From Pseudomonas sp. UBA5706 (GTDB lineage Bacteria > Pseudomonadota > Gammaproteobacteria > Pseudomonadales > Pseudomonadaceae): a stretch of DNA of 42,502 bases. The stretch spans positions 1-42,502 of the forward strand of contig NZ_DIHC01000061.1 in assembly GCF_002419965.1 (NCBI RefSeq), in the 5' to 3' direction. Every line of letters starts with the position of its first letter. The first letter of the stretch is position 1. A program made the translations under genes and the position numbers. Of this stretch, positions 39,480 to 42,502 are shown in pieces. The notes beneath the pieces were generated by a model. That model did not search any database, had not been told where the DNA came from, and worked only from the letters and a program-made list of their open reading frames with translations.

Positions 39480-40826
39480 ATGAATATGCCCGAGTCGTCC
39501 GATATGTCCCTGGCCAGCCAGCTCAGGCTTGACGCGCACTGGATGCCCTACACCGCAAACCGCAATTTCCAGCGCGATCCGCGACTGATCGTGGCGGCCG
39601 AGGGCAGTTATCTGACTGATGATAAAGGCCGCAAAATCTACGACGGGCTTTCCGGTCTGTGGACTTGTGGTGCAGGGCATACCCGTAAGGAAATCCAGGA
39701 AGCCGTCGCCAAACAGCTGGGCACTCTGGACTACTCGCCTGCATTCCAATTTGGCCATCCGCTGTCATTCCAGCTGGCGGAGAAAATCACCGACCTGGCA
39801 CCGGGCAACTTGAACCATGTGTTCTACACCGACTCCGGGTCTGAGTGCGCCGATACCGCAGTGAAGATGGTGCGTGCCTATTGGCGCCTCAAAGGCCAGG
39901 CGACCAAGACCAAGATGATCGGTCGTGCGCGGGGATACCACGGCGTGAATATCGCCGGTACCAGCCTGGGCGGGGTGAATGGCAACCGCAAAATGTTCGG
40001 CCAGTTGATGGATGTCGATCATCTGCCCCACACCTTGCTCGCCAGCAATGCGTTTTCCCGTGGCATGCCGGAGCAGGGCGGTATCGCGCTGGCCGATGAA
40101 ATGCTCAAGCTCATCGAGTTGCACGATGCCTCGAACATCGCGGCGGTAATTGTCGAGCCAATGGCGGGCTCTGCCGGTGTGATCGTTCCGCCGCAAGGCT
40201 ACTTGAAGCGTCTTCGCGAAATCTGCGATCAGCACAATATCCTTCTGATTTTTGATGAGGTGATCACCGGCTTCGGTCGCACCGGTTCGATGTTCGGCGC
40301 CGACAGCTTTGGCGTGACGCCGGACCTGATGTGCATTGCCAAGCAGGTGACCAATGGCGCGATTCCGATGGGCGCGGTGATTGCCAGCAGCGAGATTTAC
40401 CAGACCTTCATGAATCAGCCGACGCCTGAGTATGCGGTGGAATTTCCCCACGGCTACACCTATTCGGCACACCCAGTTGCCTGCGCCGCGGGTTTGGCGG
40501 CGCTGGATATCCTCAAGCGCGAGAACCTGGTTCAGCAAGTTGCGCAAACCGCGCCGCATTTCGAAAACTCGCTCCACGGTCTCAAGGGCAGCAAGAACGT
40601 CATCGACATCCGTAACTACGGGCTGGCAGGCGCTATTCAAATCGCTGCCCGTGACGGCGATGCAATCGTTCGTCCGTTCGAAGCGGCGATGAAGCTGTGG
40701 AAGGCTGGCTTCTACGTTCGCTTTGGCGGCGACACCCTGCAGTTCGGGCCAACGTTCAACAGCAAGCCAGAGGATCTTGATCGCATGTTCGATGCCGTGG
40801 GCGAAGCGCTCAATCAGATCGACTGA
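39480..40826 (+). CDS. bauA: Beta-alanine:pyruvate transaminase
   Basis: A PLP-dependent class III (omega) aminotransferase that converts beta-alanine plus pyruvate to malonate semialdehyde plus L-alanine. The 448-residue length is the same as BauA of P. aeruginosa. Conserved parts include LDAHWMPYTANRNFQRDPR at the start, the GSECADTAVKMVRAYWRL helix, the PLP-contacting IFDEVITGFGRTG, and the Schiff-base lysine K288 in IAKQVTNGAIPMGAV. The ATG at 39480 is chosen by length and a GAGG site; the protein may alternatively begin 6 residues later. The gene is activated by divergent BauR in related species. The bauC gene follows after 66 bp, so the product can be oxidised at once. Confidence 0.94.
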   Translation: MNMPESSDMSLASQLRLDAHWMPYTANRNFQRDPRLIVAAEGSYLTDDKGRKIYDGLSGLWTCGAGHTRKEIQEAVAKQLGTLDYSPAFQFGHPLSFQLAEKITDLAPGNLNHVFYTDSGSECADTAVKMVRAYWRLKGQATKTKMIGRARGYHGVNIAGTSLGGVNGNRKMFGQLMDVDHLPHTLLASNAFSRGMPEQGGIALADEMLKLIELHDASNIAAVIVEPMAGSAGVIVPPQGYLKRLREICDQHNILLIFDEVITGFGRTGSMFGADSFGVTPDLMCIAKQVTNGAIPMGAVIASSEIYQTFMNQPTPEYAVEFPHGYTYSAHPVACAAGLAALDILKRENLVQQVAQTAPHFENSLHGLKGSKNVIDIRNYGLAGAIQIAARDGDAIVRPFEAAMKLWKAGFYVRFGGDTLQFGPTFNSKPEDLDRMFDAVGEALNQID

Positions 40827-40844
40827 TCCCCTCTTCTTAATCTA

Positions 40845-40866
40845 CAGGCGCGCGCGGATGCGCCTG
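40845..40866 (+). other. Hairpin between bauA and bauC
   Basis: CAGGCGC (40845-40851) pairs with GCGCCTG (40860-40866) around an 8-base loop. Six T residues follow 10 bp later, just before the bauC ribosome site GGAG. It may stabilise the bauA mRNA end or reduce, without abolishing, read-through into bauC. Confidence 0.4.
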
Positions 40867-40892
40867 CAAGCACTCTTTTTTCGGAGTAACGC

Positions 40893-42386
40893 ATGAGCAA
40901 CATTCAACACCTGATCCATGGAGAACTGGTCAGCGACAGCGGCCGTACGGCCGACGTGTTTAACCCGTCCACCGGTCAGGCCATTCACAAGGTCCCCTTG
41001 GCCAGCCGCGAAACCGTACAGCAGGCGATCGATTCAGCCAAAGCAGCGTTTCCGGCCTGGCGCAATACGCCACCTGCCAAGCGCGCGCAAGTGATGTTCC
41101 GTTTCAAGCAACTGCTTGAGCAAAATGAGGCGCGCATCGCCCAGCTGATCAGTGAAGAACACGGCAAGACCCTGGAAGATGCCGCCGGTGAGCTGAAGCG
41201 GGGTATAGAGAATGTCGAATACGCCAGCGCCGCGCCGGAGATCCTCAAGGGCGAGTACAGCCGCAATGTCGGTCCGAACATCGACGCGTGGTCCGACTTC
41301 CAACCGCTGGGCGTGGTCGCAGGCATTACCCCGTTCAACTTTCCCGCGATGGTGCCACTGTGGATGTATCCCCTGGCGATCGCTTGCGGTAACTGCTTTA
41401 TCCTCAAGCCTTCGGAGCGCGACCCGAGTTCGACCCTGTTGATCGCACAGCTGCTGCACGAGGCCGGCCTGCCTAAGGGCGTGCTTAACGTGGTACACGG
41501 CGACAAGGCGGCGGTCGATGCGCTGATAGATGCGCCTGAAGTGAAAGCGTTGAGCTTTGTCGGGTCAACGCCGATTGCTGAGTACATCTATAAGGAGGCT
41601 ACCGCTCGCGGCAAGCGCGTTCAGGCGCTGGGGGGCGCTAAGAACCACGCCGTGCTGATGCCGGATGCGGATCTGGACAATGCGGTGAGTGCACTGATGG
41701 GCGCTGCCTACGGCTCGTGCGGCGAGCGTTGCATGGCGATCTCGGTTGCAGTGTGCGTGGGCGATCAGATTGCCGACACCCTTATTACCAAACTGGTTCC
41801 GCAGATCAAAGCATTGAAGATTGGTGCAGGGACGACTTGCGGTCTGGACATGGGGCCGTTGGTGACCGGTCAGCATCGCGACAAGGTCAGTGGCTATATA
41901 GAAGATGGTATTGCTGCGGGTGCCAGGCTGGTGGTCGACGGCCGTGGCCTTACCGTATCCGGGCATGAAGACGGCTTCTTTTTGGGCGGCTGCCTGTTCG
42001 ATCAAGTCACCGCCCAAATGCGCATCTATAAAGAAGAAATCTTCGGCCCGGTATTGTGCATCGTTCGTGTAAACAGTCTTGAGCAGGCCATGCAACTGAT
42101 CAATGATCACGAGTATGGCAACGGCACCTGCATCTTTACCCGTGACGGCGAAGCTGCACGCTTATTCTGCGACGAGATCGAAGTTGGCATGGTAGGCGTA
42201 AACGTGCCATTGCCGGTACCGGTTGCCTACCACAGCTTTGGCGGCTGGAAGCGTTCTTTGTTCGGCGACCTGCATGCCTACGGCCCTGACGGCGTGCGCT
42301 TCTATACTCGTCGTAAAGCAATTACCCAGCGTTGGCCGCAGCGCGCAAGTCATGAAGCGTCGCAATTCGCGTTTCCGAGCCTCTGA
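40893..42386 (+). CDS. bauC: Malonate-semialdehyde dehydrogenase (CoA-acylating)
   Basis: A 497-residue aldehyde dehydrogenase of the methylmalonate-semialdehyde dehydrogenase type. It turns malonate semialdehyde (or methylmalonate semialdehyde) with CoA and NAD+ into acetyl-CoA (or propionyl-CoA) plus CO2. NAD-binding motifs include TPFNFPAMVPLWMYP near 148. The catalytic cysteine is C280 in CGERCMAI. The base glutamate of ordinary ALDHs (LELGG) is replaced by alanine in QALGGAKNH, as in CoA-dependent members. The position after bauA makes BauC the best call; the paralogue MmsA of valine breakdown is similar in sequence. GGAG lies 6 bp before the ATG. A bauD permease gene would be expected next but lies beyond the window. 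Confidence 0.92.
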   Translation: MSNIQHLIHGELVSDSGRTADVFNPSTGQAIHKVPLASRETVQQAIDSAKAAFPAWRNTPPAKRAQVMFRFKQLLEQNEARIAQLISEEHGKTLEDAAGELKRGIENVEYASAAPEILKGEYSRNVGPNIDAWSDFQPLGVVAGITPFNFPAMVPLWMYPLAIACGNCFILKPSERDPSSTLLIAQLLHEAGLPKGVLNVVHGDKAAVDALIDAPEVKALSFVGSTPIAEYIYKEATARGKRVQALGGAKNHAVLMPDADLDNAVSALMGAAYGSCGERCMAISVAVCVGDQIADTLITKLVPQIKALKIGAGTTCGLDMGPLVTGQHRDKVSGYIEDGIAAGARLVVDGRGLTVSGHEDGFFLGGCLFDQVTAQMRIYKEEIFGPVLCIVRVNSLEQAMQLINDHEYGNGTCIFTRDGEAARLFCDEIEVGMVGVNVPLPVPVAYHSFGGWKRSLFGDLHAYGPDGVRFYTRRKAITQRWPQRASHEASQFAFPSL

Positions 42387-42397
42387 GAAGTAGGCGC

Positions 42398-42448
42398 AAG
42401 ACTTGAGTCTTAAGCCGCAGGCGGGCAGGGCAACCACCTCTTGCGGCT
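42398..42448 (+). other. Dyads after bauC
   Basis: AAGACTTGAGTCTT (42398-42411) is a short palindrome. AGCCGCA (42413-42419) pairs with TGCGGCT (42442-42448) across a 22-base loop. No T tract directly follows, so termination here is uncertain. Confidence 0.3.
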
Positions 42449-42484
42449 CTACGCTAAAAACTTTCAGCTTTTTGAAATTAAGTG

Positions 42485-42490
42485 TTGACG
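42485..42490 (+). promoter_or_regulatory. -35-like hexamer at the right edge
   Basis: TTGACG lies 12 bp from the window end after an A+T-rich stretch, and could be the -35 element of a gene starting outside. The matching -10 would fall past the end, so this cannot be confirmed. Confidence 0.25.
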
Positions 42491-42502
42491 CCCCTCTGGA
42501 TG

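Noticed and set aside
40845..40866. True terminator between bauA and bauC
   Set aside because: The T run begins 10 bp after the stem rather than at its base, so full termination is unlikely and the pair is treated as an operon.

Overview
The window comes from a Pseudomonas chromosome, most likely of the fluorescens/syringae lineage. The genes are full length and closely resemble pseudomonad proteins. Several neighbourhoods match P. aeruginosa order as I recall it: radA-mapZ-cstA-ybdD-yjiA-glyA-morA, and bauR-bauA-bauC not far from adenine and 8-oxoguanine deaminase genes. The gaps carry typical Pseudomonas REP/REPIN palindromes. I see no phage, insertion sequence, CRISPR array, rRNA or tRNA gene.

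Layout. 1-3300: a degenerate 37-bp tandem repeat, an ANR/FNR-type box, then the cyanide-insensitive quinol oxidase operon cioA-cioB-DUF2474. 3393-6687: rlmG, a stand-alone LuxR-type DNA-binding domain, fpr, mscL. 6885-17870: radA, the c-di-GMP receptor mapZ, the pyruvate/peptide transporter cstA with ybdD, the GTPase yjiA, glyA, and the GGDEF-EAL protein morA. 18257-23810: ettA, a GreA/GreB-family factor, a small lipoprotein, a Bcr/CflA efflux pump, a 670-bp structured gap, and an ArsR-like regulator with a duplicated C-terminal module.

23973-38125 is a purine scavenging region, almost wholly on the minus strand. It holds adenine deaminase, an isopenicillin-N-synthase-like dioxygenase, a BMP-type nucleoside-binding protein, 8-oxoguanine deaminase, a short-chain dehydrogenase, two ABC permeases with their double ATPase, an IMPACT-family protein, a RutR-like TetR regulator and an NCS2 purine permease. 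A ChaA antiporter on the plus strand interrupts it. 38415-42386 is the beta-alanine catabolic locus bauR / bauA-bauC.

The most interesting observation is regulatory. The three minus-strand units of the purine region (BMP-dioxygenase-adenine deaminase; ABC ATPase-permeases-SDR; NCS2-TetR-yigZ) each have a good sigma-54 -24/-12 element (GG-N10-GC with flanking TTGG/CTGG and TTGC) 25-160 bp before the first start codon. Two of them also have an inverted repeat about 100 bp further upstream, where an enhancer-binding protein could sit. This suggests one nitrogen-responsive regulon for importing and deaminating normal and oxidised purines. Other points for a second look are a cluster of DnaA-box-like sequences at 35042-35335, the 37-bp repeats before cioA, a Crc/Hfq-type A-rich motif over the cstA start, and the ANR-box promoter of the ArsR-like gene. 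All functional calls rest on reading motifs and family resemblance; no database search was run.
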